A stretch of DNA of 57,229 nucleotides from UBA6614 sp002433235 (lineage in GTDB: Bacteria; Verrucomicrobiota; Verrucomicrobiia; Limisphaerales; UBA1100), in NCBI GenBank assembly GCA_002433235.1, contig DJHS01000158.1, forward strand, positions 1 through 57,229. Reading direction: 5' to 3'. Shown piece by piece: positions 15,759 through 23,786 of this stretch; position 1 is the first letter of the stretch; every line of letters begins with the position of its first letter. The translations under genes and the position numbers were made by a program. The notes beneath the pieces were generated by a model. That model saw only the letters and a program-made list of their open reading frames with translations, ran no database searches and was not told the DNA's origin.

Positions 15759-17048
15759 TTAGCCGACGGCGGGGATTTGGGCTTGATGGCGGGGGGCGAG
15801 TTGACCGGCCTTCAGTTGGCCGCCTTGGAGGACGGCGATTAGGTTTTCGCGATTTTCCAAAATGGAAATGTCGGCTAGGACGTCGCCGTCAACAACCAGC
15901 ACGTCGGCGAGTTTGCCGGGCTCAAGGGTGCCGAGTTCGTCGCCGCGGCCCATGATCTCGGCGCCGGTCTTTGTGGCGCAGGCGATCACTTCCATCGGCG
16001 TAAAGCCGACATCGTTGGCGAAGAAGCTCAGCTCCCGGGCGTAGGTGCCGTGGGGGGTCCAGGCGAAGCCGTAATCGCCACCCAGCCCAATGCGGCCGCC
16101 GGCTCGGAGGATTTTTAGGGCGCTGGCGGCGCCGCCTTCGAGGGTTTCCTGATGGCCGTCGATGACGGCTTGGGGCAGTCCAAATTCCGGCCCGCGCTCG
16201 ACGCTGGCTTTTTCAAAATACAAGCCGGGCACACAGGGCACGTCGCGCTCGAGCAGGAGGTCGAGGCCTTCGTCGTCGATGAATGAGCCGTGCTCGATGG
16301 TGTCGTAGCCGGCGCGCAGGGCGTTCTTGATGCCCTCGGTGGCGCGGCAATGGCCAGTGACTTTCATGCTGTGATTGTGCGCGGTCTGCACCACGGCGTG
16401 CATTTCCTCAAAGGTCATGCAGAGGGTGTGATGATCGTTGGTATCCGGCGCGGCAGCGTCGCCAGTGGGATAAGTCTTCACCCATTCCACGCCGTCCTTC
16501 ACCAACGCGCGCACCGCCTTGCGGGCGTCCTCCACGCCGTTGATGATAAACACGAGGCCTTCCATGCCGATCTTGCGATAGTCGGGATTCCAATCCATGA
16601 GCCCGCCCGAGGAGCAAATCTCGCGTCCACTGGTCGAGAGCCGCGGCCCAAGGATGAGGTCATTCTCGATGGCTTCCTTCAGCCAGAAGTCGCAGTTGAA
16701 CAGGCATCCGCCAGACCGCGCGCTGGTGTAGCCGCACTGCAGCGCGAGCTGGCAATTCACACTCGCCAGTAAGCTGACGTACTCAACCGGATACTTGATA
16801 TCCAGATCCGTTAGTTCCGAGACGTTGAAATAGGTGGCGTGGAAGTGCGCCTCCACCAGCCCCGGCATAATCGTGCCGCCCTTTGCATCAATTTTTTCGG
16901 CATCATTTTCCGGGCAAGCCTCGGCGGGACCGGCGAAGGTGATTTTACCTTCCTCGATGAGGATGGCGGCGTTCTCGATAACGGGGCCACCGGCCCCGTC
17001 TACAAGTTGGCCGTTGTAAATGAGGGTTTTCCCTTCACTGCATTTCAT
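15759..17048 (-). CDS. Amidohydrolase (imidazolonepropionase-like)
   Basis: A 429-residue metal-dependent hydrolase. It starts with a short composite beta domain (TLIYNGQLVDGAGGPVIENA), then GTIMPGLVEAHFHAT with the HxH metal motif at the end of strand 1. Further on are VKTYPTGDAA (a Lys in the position often carbamylated), VTGHCRATEGI, DTIEHGSFID and GGDYGFAW with the last Asp. It ends with the GTLEPGKLADVLVVDGDVL segment that closes the composite domain in this superfamily. The long upstream extension of the frame is not protein-like, so ATG at 17048 is chosen. No signal peptide, so cytoplasmic. Substrate unknown; relatives include prolidase-like and imidazolonepropionase-like enzymes. Confidence 0.87.
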   Translation of the reverse strand: MKCSEGKTLIYNGQLVDGAGGPVIENAAILIEEGKITFAGPAEACPENDAEKIDAKGGTIMPGLVEAHFHATYFNVSELTDLDIKYPVEYVSLLASVNCQLALQCGYTSARSGGCLFNCDFWLKEAIENDLILGPRLSTSGREICSSGGLMDWNPDYRKIGMEGLVFIINGVEDARKAVRALVKDGVEWVKTYPTGDAAAPDTNDHHTLCMTFEEMHAVVQTAHNHSMKVTGHCRATEGIKNALRAGYDTIEHGSFIDDEGLDLLLERDVPCVPGLYFEKASVERGPEFGLPQAVIDGHQETLEGGAASALKILRAGGRIGLGGDYGFAWTPHGTYARELSFFANDVGFTPMEVIACATKTGAEIMGRGDELGTLEPGKLADVLVVDGDVLADISILENRENLIAVLQGGQLKAGQLAPRHQAQIPAVG

Positions 17049-17151
17049 GGGCAGCGGGAGTATTTTCCGGGAAGAAATTGGTGTCAACGTGCGGCCTGCG
17101 GATAAGTCGGGTTTGGCATTTGACCGCGAATCTGCTTGAGTGCCCACCTTG

Positions 17152-19308
17152 ATGAAGGAGTGGTTGCGTTCATTATTGCTGGCGGGTGCCCTGTCCATTG
17201 CGGGCGGCGCGTGGGCGCAGCCCTGGGGAGACTGGAAAATTGAGTCCACCGGGCCCGATGGTGCCATTGAGTTTTCCGACGGCGTGGCCCATGCCACCGG
17301 AGGTGTCTTGGTGAAATACCGCGATGGCCAGCCGGACGCTGCCGAGATGACTGCCACTGAGGCTCAACTGACCGAGTCCACTGGCCAAGTGATTGCCGTT
17401 GGAAATGTGATCCTGCGGCGTGAGGGCATCACGTGGCGATCTGAGAGGATGGAATATAATTTTAAAACCAAGCGAGTGAAATCCGCTGAGTTTCGCGGAG
17501 GCAACATCAATGTCTTCTTTAAGGGCGAAGCCATGGAAGGCAATCAGACGGCTGGTCACTACACGGGCCGCAATGTCACCTTTACCACCGATGATCACCC
17601 CGACCCCGACTATTTTATCAAGGCCAAGAAAGTCCATATCGTACCCGGCGAGAAGATCGAATTCTACAACGCCACCCTGCACGCGGGAGGCATCCCCATT
17701 GGTTACATGCCCTATTACAAACGAAGCTTGAAGAGCCACCCCTGGAACATCCACCTTGAGCCAGGTTTCCGGAGCAATTGGGGAGCTTATCTGCTGACGG
17801 CCCTGCGCTGGCCGGGCTCGGAGCGCCTTGACGGTGAGATGAAGCTCGATTACCGCACTCAACGCGGCTTCGCCTTCGGTCCTGATTTAAAGTGGAATCT
17901 TGGTGAATGGGGCGAGGGCGACTTGGAAAGTTACTTCGCCTTTGACAGCGACCCCTTCAAGGACTCCAACAGCAACCCTCTCAACCACGAGCGACAATGG
18001 CTCGCCTTCAATCACAGGGCCGAGTGGGGCGAAACTTCGCTGCTGACGGTCTTCAACTATGAGTCAGATGAATATGTGAGGCGGGATTTTTTTGAGGAGA
18101 TTTACCGACGGAACACACAGCCACAGACGTTTCTGGAGCTGAACCACAACTGGACGGATTACAACCTCAGCTTGCTTGCCCAACCGCGGCTCAACGATCA
18201 TTACGGAACCGTTGAGCGCATCCCAGACATCAAGCTCACAGGACTGCGCCAGCGCGTGGGCCAGACCCCCTTTTATTACGATCAAGAAACCTCCATTGCC
18301 TACCTTCGCCGCAAGTATGCCAACGACAGCAGCGACTGGTTTGGCGGTCTGCGCACGGACACCCTGCACCAGTTCTATCTTCCCCAAACATTCTTTGGAT
18401 GGCTGCAGTTCACTCCTCGCGTGGGTGGCCGCTGGACGCATTATGGCGAGACCGACGGCACCGGAGCCGATTTTGACGACATGGATCGGTTTACGTTTAA
18501 CACCGGCGCGGAATTGTCCACGAAGTTCTCACGCTTCTATCCCGACGCATCCAGCACTTTGCTGGAACTCAACGGACTGCGCCACATCGTGCAACCCTCG
18601 CTCAATTACGTGTTTGTCCCCCGCCCCAACAAGAAGCCCAGCGGCCTACCCGCCTACGATTATGAACTCGCCAGTTCAAGGCTGCTGCCCATCAACTACC
18701 CCGACTACAACGCCATTGACCAGATTGACGGCCAAAACGCACTCCGCATCGGCATCCGCAACCGGCTGCAAACCCAGCGCGAAGGGTTGGCGGAGGACTT
18801 TCTCGACTGGAATCTTTACACCGACTGGCGCCTCAATCCACGGGTTGACCAGCATGACTTTGCCGACATCTTCTCCGAAGTGGCATTTCGCCCACGCTCA
18901 TGGATCAGCCTGAACTCCCAAATGCGCCTCGATATTGATGACGACATTTGGCGCGTCATCAACAATAGCGTCACCTTCTCCCCCTACTCCAACTGGTCTG
19001 CCAGCTTTGGCCACTTCTATTACCTTGAATCCGGCAAAAACTCCAAGGCCGACCGCGACAGCGTCCTCTACTCCTCCTTCGGCTACCGCTTCAACGAAGA
19101 CTGGTCCTTCTCCACACGGCATTATTACGACGCCAAGCGCGGCACGCTTTCCGACCACAGCTACACCCTCTACCGGGATTTTCGGAGTTGGACCGGATAC
19201 CTGGATCTCCGCATGCTCGACAGTTCCGGGACTTCCCGCGAAGACGATTTCCAAATTTCGCTCAATTTCTCCCTCAAGGCCTATCCCCGCCCGCCAAAAG
19301 ATCGGTAA
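17152..19308 (+). CDS. lptD: LPS-assembly protein LptD (OstA)
   Basis: 718 residues: signal peptide (MKEWLRSLLLAGALSIAGGAWAQ region), a periplasmic OstA/LptA-like beta-jellyroll domain (about 40-190; VLVKYRDGQPDAAEMTATEA, NVILRREGITWRSERMEYNF), then a C-terminal beta-barrel with alternating aromatic strands (LDYRTQRGFAFGPDLKW, YYLESGKNSKADRDSVLYSS). LptD, with LptE, places lipopolysaccharide in the outer leaflet, so its presence argues for an LPS-bearing outer membrane. No cysteine pairs like those of E. coli LptD are evident, as in many distant homologues. The frame extends upstream to a GTG at 17140, but ATG at 17152 gives the cleaner leader. No lpt partner is nearby. Confidence 0.88.
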   Translation: MKEWLRSLLLAGALSIAGGAWAQPWGDWKIESTGPDGAIEFSDGVAHATGGVLVKYRDGQPDAAEMTATEAQLTESTGQVIAVGNVILRREGITWRSERMEYNFKTKRVKSAEFRGGNINVFFKGEAMEGNQTAGHYTGRNVTFTTDDHPDPDYFIKAKKVHIVPGEKIEFYNATLHAGGIPIGYMPYYKRSLKSHPWNIHLEPGFRSNWGAYLLTALRWPGSERLDGEMKLDYRTQRGFAFGPDLKWNLGEWGEGDLESYFAFDSDPFKDSNSNPLNHERQWLAFNHRAEWGETSLLTVFNYESDEYVRRDFFEEIYRRNTQPQTFLELNHNWTDYNLSLLAQPRLNDHYGTVERIPDIKLTGLRQRVGQTPFYYDQETSIAYLRRKYANDSSDWFGGLRTDTLHQFYLPQTFFGWLQFTPRVGGRWTHYGETDGTGADFDDMDRFTFNTGAELSTKFSRFYPDASSTLLELNGLRHIVQPSLNYVFVPRPNKKPSGLPAYDYELASSRLLPINYPDYNAIDQIDGQNALRIGIRNRLQTQREGLAEDFLDWNLYTDWRLNPRVDQHDFADIFSEVAFRPRSWISLNSQMRLDIDDDIWRVINNSVTFSPYSNWSASFGHFYYLESGKNSKADRDSVLYSSFGYRFNEDWSFSTRHYYDAKRGTLSDHSYTLYRDFRSWTGYLDLRMLDSSGTSREDDFQISLNFSLKAYPRPPKDR

Positions 19309-19314
19309 CTGTTT

Positions 19315-20226
19315 TTACTCATCCGCATTCTTGAACTGAGCCACAATCGGTCTGTGGTCCGACGCCAATCCCCAGTCGGCCACAGCCAAAACATATGTTC
19401 CTGCGGGCACGAGTTCCCGCGCCATGCCTTTGCTCGCGAGCAGGTAATCAAACCGCGAAAACCGGTCCTCCGCAGCGTAGTATGCCGTCCAGGTAATACG
19501 GCGCGGCGACTTCCTCCCAACACTCGGGGTCGCATCTCCGTTGCGCTCAAACGGCCGTAGATCCAGCAGCTTATCTTTACCCCGTCCGATGACCGCCTTG
19601 ACCGGAGCCGCCCCGGGGGAATCATTCAAATCACCCACCACCAACAAGTTGCGTTCCGATGCTTCAGCCAACCGCTTTTCCACCAGCGCCCGCAGCGCCT
19701 CCGCCTCCCGCAAACGCAACATCGCCTCGCTGGCGAACCCCACGGGCCGCTTTGATTTCAAGTGCACATTTAACAGAGTGAAGGAATACCCTTCGGACAC
19801 CATCACCTCCACCTCGGCAAACCCTCTTGAAACCTCGAACCGCTTTCTCCCCAACACAAACCGTACCTTTTCGTGCGCGGTTCCCCTCATCGGGAACCGA
19901 CTCAGGACACCGAGGTTAATCGCAGGATCCGGGCCATCCACGAAGAACAACTCAGGCAAATCCACCCCTCTGGCTTTCAGCAGTTGCTGCAACTCAAGCA
20001 GTCTTCCGCGTTTGCCAATTTCCTGGACTGCCAACACATCCGGACGGGCCAGCAAAAGACAATCCACAATCTTTGCCTTTGCCTCCGCCGTCTTTACCGG
20101 CCGCCGATGCTCGTTCGGCCCCACGAAATTCTCCAAGTTGAAACTCACCACCACAAACTGTCCCGCGGTAACCGACGAGACCCACAACCAGAAGATCCCC
20201 AAAAACCAAACAACGCGCATGCCCAT
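19315..20226 (-). CDS. Secreted endonuclease/exonuclease/phosphatase family protein
   Basis: 303 residues with a signal peptide (MGMRVVWFLGIFWLWVSSVTAG) followed at once by FVVVSFNLENFVG, the first conserved Asn motif of the EEP fold. LAVQEIG provides the metal-binding Glu, TLLNVHLKSK the catalytic His strand, VVGDLNDSPG the Asp-x-Asn motif and LASDHRPIVAQF the final Asp-His pair. All catalytic residues of the superfamily are present. Members hydrolyse phosphodiester bonds in DNA, RNA, phospholipids or inositol phosphates; an exported one could scavenge phosphate or extracellular DNA. It converges on lptD with a 6-base gap and diverges from folE2. Confidence 0.88.
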   Translation of the reverse strand: MGMRVVWFLGIFWLWVSSVTAGQFVVVSFNLENFVGPNEHRRPVKTAEAKAKIVDCLLLARPDVLAVQEIGKRGRLLELQQLLKARGVDLPELFFVDGPDPAINLGVLSRFPMRGTAHEKVRFVLGRKRFEVSRGFAEVEVMVSEGYSFTLLNVHLKSKRPVGFASEAMLRLREAEALRALVEKRLAEASERNLLVVGDLNDSPGAAPVKAVIGRGKDKLLDLRPFERNGDATPSVGRKSPRRITWTAYYAAEDRFSRFDYLLASKGMARELVPAGTYVLAVADWGLASDHRPIVAQFKNADE

Positions 20227-20298
20227 ATTAAAACCTGCCCCGACTCCGCTGTAAAGTGTTGTCGCAGCCGCCTCACCCCTGCCATACTCAGCGCCCTG

Positions 20299-21090
20299 AT
20301 GGACGCAAAAGCAAATCAACAACTGCATGACGTGCAAAGTGGACGCGATGAGCGAAACCTACGCATCGATAAGGTCGGCGTGCGCAATCTGCGCTTCCCC
20401 ATTCGCATCCGAGACAAGGCGCACGAACATCAGGACACCATCGCCATCATCGGCATGTATGTTGATCTCCCCCATCATTTTAAGGGAACCCACATGAGCC
20501 GCTTTCTGGAGGTCCTCAACGCCCACGGGAATGTTGTTCACGTTGAAAACATTCCCGACATTCTCGCCGCCATGCAGAAAAGGCTCGATTCACAGACCGC
20601 GCATCTGGAAATGGATTTTCCTTTCTTTCTCGAGAAAGCCGCCCCGGTGACCGGCAAGACTGGCCTGATGGATTATCAGGCCCGATTCGACGCCACCGCC
20701 AATGGGCCGGAGATAGACTTTGTGCTGGAGGTGCGCACCAATGTCACCACGCTTTGTCCCTGCTCCAAGGCCATCAGTGTGGCCGGCGCACACAACCAGC
20801 GCGGGCAGGTCACCGTTCAGCTGCGCTCCGAGGAAACCGTCTGGATTGAGGATGTCGTTTCTCTCGTTGAGTCCTCCGGCAGCAGCGAACTCTACTCGCT
20901 CCTGAAACGGCCGGATGAAAAGCATGTCACCGAGGCCGCCTACGAAAACCCCGTTTTCGTCGAGGACCTTGTCCGCAATGTTGCGCTTCGGTTCAATGCG
21001 CTTCCCCACGTGACATGGTACAAGATCGAGGCGGAGAATTTCGAGAGCATACACAATCACAACGCCTACGCCTGCATCGAGAAGGGCTGA
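20299..21090 (+). CDS. folE2: GTP cyclohydrolase FolE2 (type IB)
   Basis: 263 residues. Converts GTP to 7,8-dihydroneopterin triphosphate at the head of the folate (and queuosine) pathways. The diagnostic motif VRTNVTTLCPCSKAIS with its zinc-site cysteine is present, as are MYVDLPHHFKGTHMSRF and the C-terminal ESIHNHNAYA. FolE2 is the alternative to zinc-dependent FolE and in other bacteria can use other metals (family knowledge). ATG at 20299 is chosen because the text upstream is antisense to the EEP gene. It is divergent from that gene with a 72-base gap, which must hold both promoters. No folate partner genes are adjacent. Confidence 0.95.
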   Translation: MDAKANQQLHDVQSGRDERNLRIDKVGVRNLRFPIRIRDKAHEHQDTIAIIGMYVDLPHHFKGTHMSRFLEVLNAHGNVVHVENIPDILAAMQKRLDSQTAHLEMDFPFFLEKAAPVTGKTGLMDYQARFDATANGPEIDFVLEVRTNVTTLCPCSKAISVAGAHNQRGQVTVQLRSEETVWIEDVVSLVESSGSSELYSLLKRPDEKHVTEAAYENPVFVEDLVRNVALRFNALPHVTWYKIEAENFESIHNHNAYACIEKG

Positions 21091-21212
21091 TCCCCCGGCC
21101 TCCCCAAGACACTCGAAGCGGCTCCTTCACCCGAACCCTTTATTTGCTTGCGAACCCCGAGCTGTCACGGATACTCGGCGAAGCAAACCCACAACTTCAA
21201 CCCCCTCAATTT

Positions 21213-22577
21213 ATGCCACGCAAAGCACTCATTAAAAACTACTCCCGCCGTCAGTTCATTGGCGCCAGCGCAGCCTCGGTCTTGGCAGTCAACTATCTTC
21301 CCAGCCGCGTCTTTGGCGCAAATGAGCGTCTGGCCATGGCCGGCATCGGCATCGGCGGCAAAGGCGGCGGCGACATTGGCCAAGCCGGCGGCTTGGGCGA
21401 CGTCGTTGCCCTTTGCGACGTGGACTCCAAGCGCGGTGCAGGCTCCTTCAACCGGTTTGGCAAAGCCAAGCGCTACACCGATTTCCGCAAAATGCTCGAC
21501 GAGATGGGCAAGAGCATCGACGCCTGCACCGTCTCCACGCCGGATCACACCCATGCCCCCGCCGCGCTGCGCGCCATGCGCCAGGGCATTCACGTCTACG
21601 TGCAAAAACCCCTGACTCACACCGTCTGGGAAGCACGCCAAATGCGCTTGGAAGCCACCAAGAACAAGGTCTGCACCCAGATGGGCAATCAAGGCACCGC
21701 CAGCACCGGTCTGCGCGAGGGTGTCGAGGCCATCCAAAGTGGCGTGCTCGGCGAACTCACCGAGGTGCATGTCTGGACCAATCGTCCCGTGTGGCCACAA
21801 GCTCCGGGGATCACGGATCGCCTGCCTGGCCAGCAGAAACCGGATCATATCGATTGGGACTCCTTTATCGGCCCAGCCCCCATGCGCCCGTATAACGGCG
21901 GCTACCACCCCTTCAAATGGCGCGGCTGGTGGGACTACGGCACCGGCGCACTGGGAGACATGGCCTGCCACACCGCCAACCTAGCCTATATGGGCACGCA
22001 GCTTACGCAGCCCAACTGGGTGGAGCCCGTCACCGTTGGCCCCATCAATCCCGAGACCTATCCTGGCTGGGCGGTTATCAAGATGAAATTCCCCGCCATC
22101 AAGGGACGCGGCGAGATCACCTTCAATTGGTATGAAGGCAGGGAGGACGGCAAAAAGAAATTGCCCGCGCCTGACTATTTCCACGGCATCAGACCTTCCA
22201 ACAGCGGCTCACTCGTTGTCGGCACCAAGGGCACTCTCTATTCGCCCAACGACTACGGCTCCAGTTGGCAAATCCTCCCGAAGCGTGGAGGCAACGAGGC
22301 GCCAAAATACGAAAAGGTTGCCCCTCGCCTGCCGCGCAACAATCGTGGCGACGGCGGCATGAAGGAGGAATGGGTGAAGGCTATCAAGGCAAACAAACCC
22401 GGGATTGCGCTTTCCAATTTTGACTATGCCGCAAACCTCACCGAGGCCATCCTTCTCGGCAACGTGGCCATGAAAGTGGGCGAAGGCTTCGAATGGAACG
22501 CCGCCAAGCTATCCTCTCCGAACAAAAAGGTGGCCCAGTTTGTCACCAAGGAATACCGCAAGAGCTGGGAAATATAA
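21213..22577 (+). CDS. Tat-exported Gfo/Idh/MocA family oxidoreductase
   Basis: 454 residues. The leader KNYSRRQFIGASAASVLAV is a twin-arginine signal (SRRxF). The Rossmann domain begins LAMAGIGIGGKGGG (dinucleotide motif), with VVALCDVDSKR after strand 2 and VSTPDHTHAPAALRAM and VQKPLTHTVWEAR (the KP motif with the family's active-site Lys). The C-terminal alpha/beta domain carries GTGALGDMACHT and FNWYEG. Such folded, cofactor-loaded exported oxidoreductases are abundant in planctomycetes and verrucomicrobia and are thought to act on sugars. ATG at 21213 is the last Met before the Tat motif. Substrate unknown. It is followed 22 bases later by the triple-repeat gene, probably as one operon. 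Confidence 0.9.
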   Translation: MPRKALIKNYSRRQFIGASAASVLAVNYLPSRVFGANERLAMAGIGIGGKGGGDIGQAGGLGDVVALCDVDSKRGAGSFNRFGKAKRYTDFRKMLDEMGKSIDACTVSTPDHTHAPAALRAMRQGIHVYVQKPLTHTVWEARQMRLEATKNKVCTQMGNQGTASTGLREGVEAIQSGVLGELTEVHVWTNRPVWPQAPGITDRLPGQQKPDHIDWDSFIGPAPMRPYNGGYHPFKWRGWWDYGTGALGDMACHTANLAYMGTQLTQPNWVEPVTVGPINPETYPGWAVIKMKFPAIKGRGEITFNWYEGREDGKKKLPAPDYFHGIRPSNSGSLVVGTKGTLYSPNDYGSSWQILPKRGGNEAPKYEKVAPRLPRNNRGDGGMKEEWVKAIKANKPGIALSNFDYAANLTEAILLGNVAMKVGEGFEWNAAKLSSPNKKVAQFVTKEYRKSWEI

Positions 22578-22599
22578 TCCCCACTGGAAAGGACTGGAC

Positions 22600-23586
22600 A
22601 TGCAACGTATAGCCATGCTCGCCACCTTGATGGCAGCGTTAGTGCTCCTGCCCGCCGAGGATGCCACAAAAAAATTCGCCGGGATTTATGAAGGCACGGT
22701 GGACGGAAAAACCGGAACCGTCATCCTGAATGAAAATGGGGCGGCGTTCCTTCGTCCCGGGGACGATCAAAAACAGCTTGAGGGCACATGGAAAGTAGAG
22801 AAGTCTTACATCGTCGTCTCCGTCAAGCCCCCGGTTGTGGACAGCGGGAAAATATTCATTCGCTTTCGAATCGACCGGGCCGAGTTGATCCTTTCCAGCG
22901 TTGGATCAAATGACAACGAGGTGAAATCCTTTGAGCCCCCCCTTTTCAAGCAAGTCAAGATCGGCAAGGAAAGGCATGCGGGCGAATACACTGGAACGTA
23001 TGATGGGGAGAAGATGCGCCTGACATTGGGCGGTGGTGGCGCAATGTTCGCACGCCCGGAGGATCCAGACTCCGACATGCCCGAACATCGCGGCAAATGG
23101 AGAGCCAAGAATGACATCGTTACTTGCACTGTTGAGGCCGACGGCGGAGACGCCGTGGTAACATTGTCGGTCGAGGGAAAAGATCTGCGACTCATCAATC
23201 TTGCTGAACCGGATGGAACGGTGAAGGAATTCAAGGAGGTTCGCTTCAAGAATGCTAAACTCACCAAGCCCCAAAAAGCACCGCCTGCTGTGGCCAAAAA
23301 ACTCGCGGGAATATACCGCGGGAAAGTAGAGGATGCGGAAGCCCAAATCCAAATCAAAGCCGATGGATTCATCATTGCCCGGCCAAATCTCGATCAGAAA
23401 AAATTGATCCTGCGGGGCCAATGGAAATTGGATGGCAAACTAATCCAAGCAAAACTGACCGGTAGAAAGAAACGCACGGGCACCATTACTCTTCAAATCG
23501 CGGAAGGAAGCCTGATCCTCATCAAGGTCACAAACCCCAATGGCGAGGTGGAAAGATTCGAGTCGCAGTTCAAGAAAATCAAATAG
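22600..23586 (+). CDS. Secreted protein with three tandem ~92-residue beta repeats
   Basis: 328 residues with a signal peptide (MQRIAMLATLMAALVLLPAE). The rest is three copies of one module starting at GIYEGT (28), GEYTGT (128) and GIYRGK (237). Each copy shows a GxYxGx strand, a GAxFxRP or GFIIARP turn, a G(T/K/Q)WK strand and a closing NGxVxxFE-type segment (NEVKSFEPPLFK, GTVKEFKEVRFK, GEVERFESQFKK). The layout suggests a small beta-barrel or sandwich repeated three times, in the manner of lipocalin- or NlpE-like folds, but I do not recognise the family. A good ribosome-binding site (GGAAAGGA) precedes the ATG. It lies 22 bases after the Gfo/Idh/MocA gene. Confidence 0.75.
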   Translation: MQRIAMLATLMAALVLLPAEDATKKFAGIYEGTVDGKTGTVILNENGAAFLRPGDDQKQLEGTWKVEKSYIVVSVKPPVVDSGKIFIRFRIDRAELILSSVGSNDNEVKSFEPPLFKQVKIGKERHAGEYTGTYDGEKMRLTLGGGGAMFARPEDPDSDMPEHRGKWRAKNDIVTCTVEADGGDAVVTLSVEGKDLRLINLAEPDGTVKEFKEVRFKNAKLTKPQKAPPAVAKKLAGIYRGKVEDAEAQIQIKADGFIIARPNLDQKKLILRGQWKLDGKLIQAKLTGRKKRTGTITLQIAEGSLILIKVTNPNGEVERFESQFKKIK

Positions 23587-23786
23587 CCTTCTCCCGACTT
23601 TCGCCAAGACACTCAAGAAGAGCTTTTTTGGCATAACTCCTGCTTTTCTGGGATTAGATCGGAAAAACAGGGAATTATGCACGAATCCAAGGGCAAATTT
23701 GGCCGTGTGGAGCGGTGTTTTGCCGTATGGGTGTGCATTTTTTCCGGGCGCACAGGCGTCAAAACCGGTAAAAAGGTACAATCTTG

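Noticed and set aside
16963..17357. Extended N-terminus of the amidohydrolase up to 17357
   Set aside because: Residues before ATG 17048 are antisense to lptD and unlike the family; the composite domain starts right after 17048.
23587..23786. 200-base intergenic stretch before the large Sel1 gene
   Set aside because: No tRNA, perfect hairpin with T run or convincing promoter pair could be supported; probably holds the Sel1 gene's promoter.
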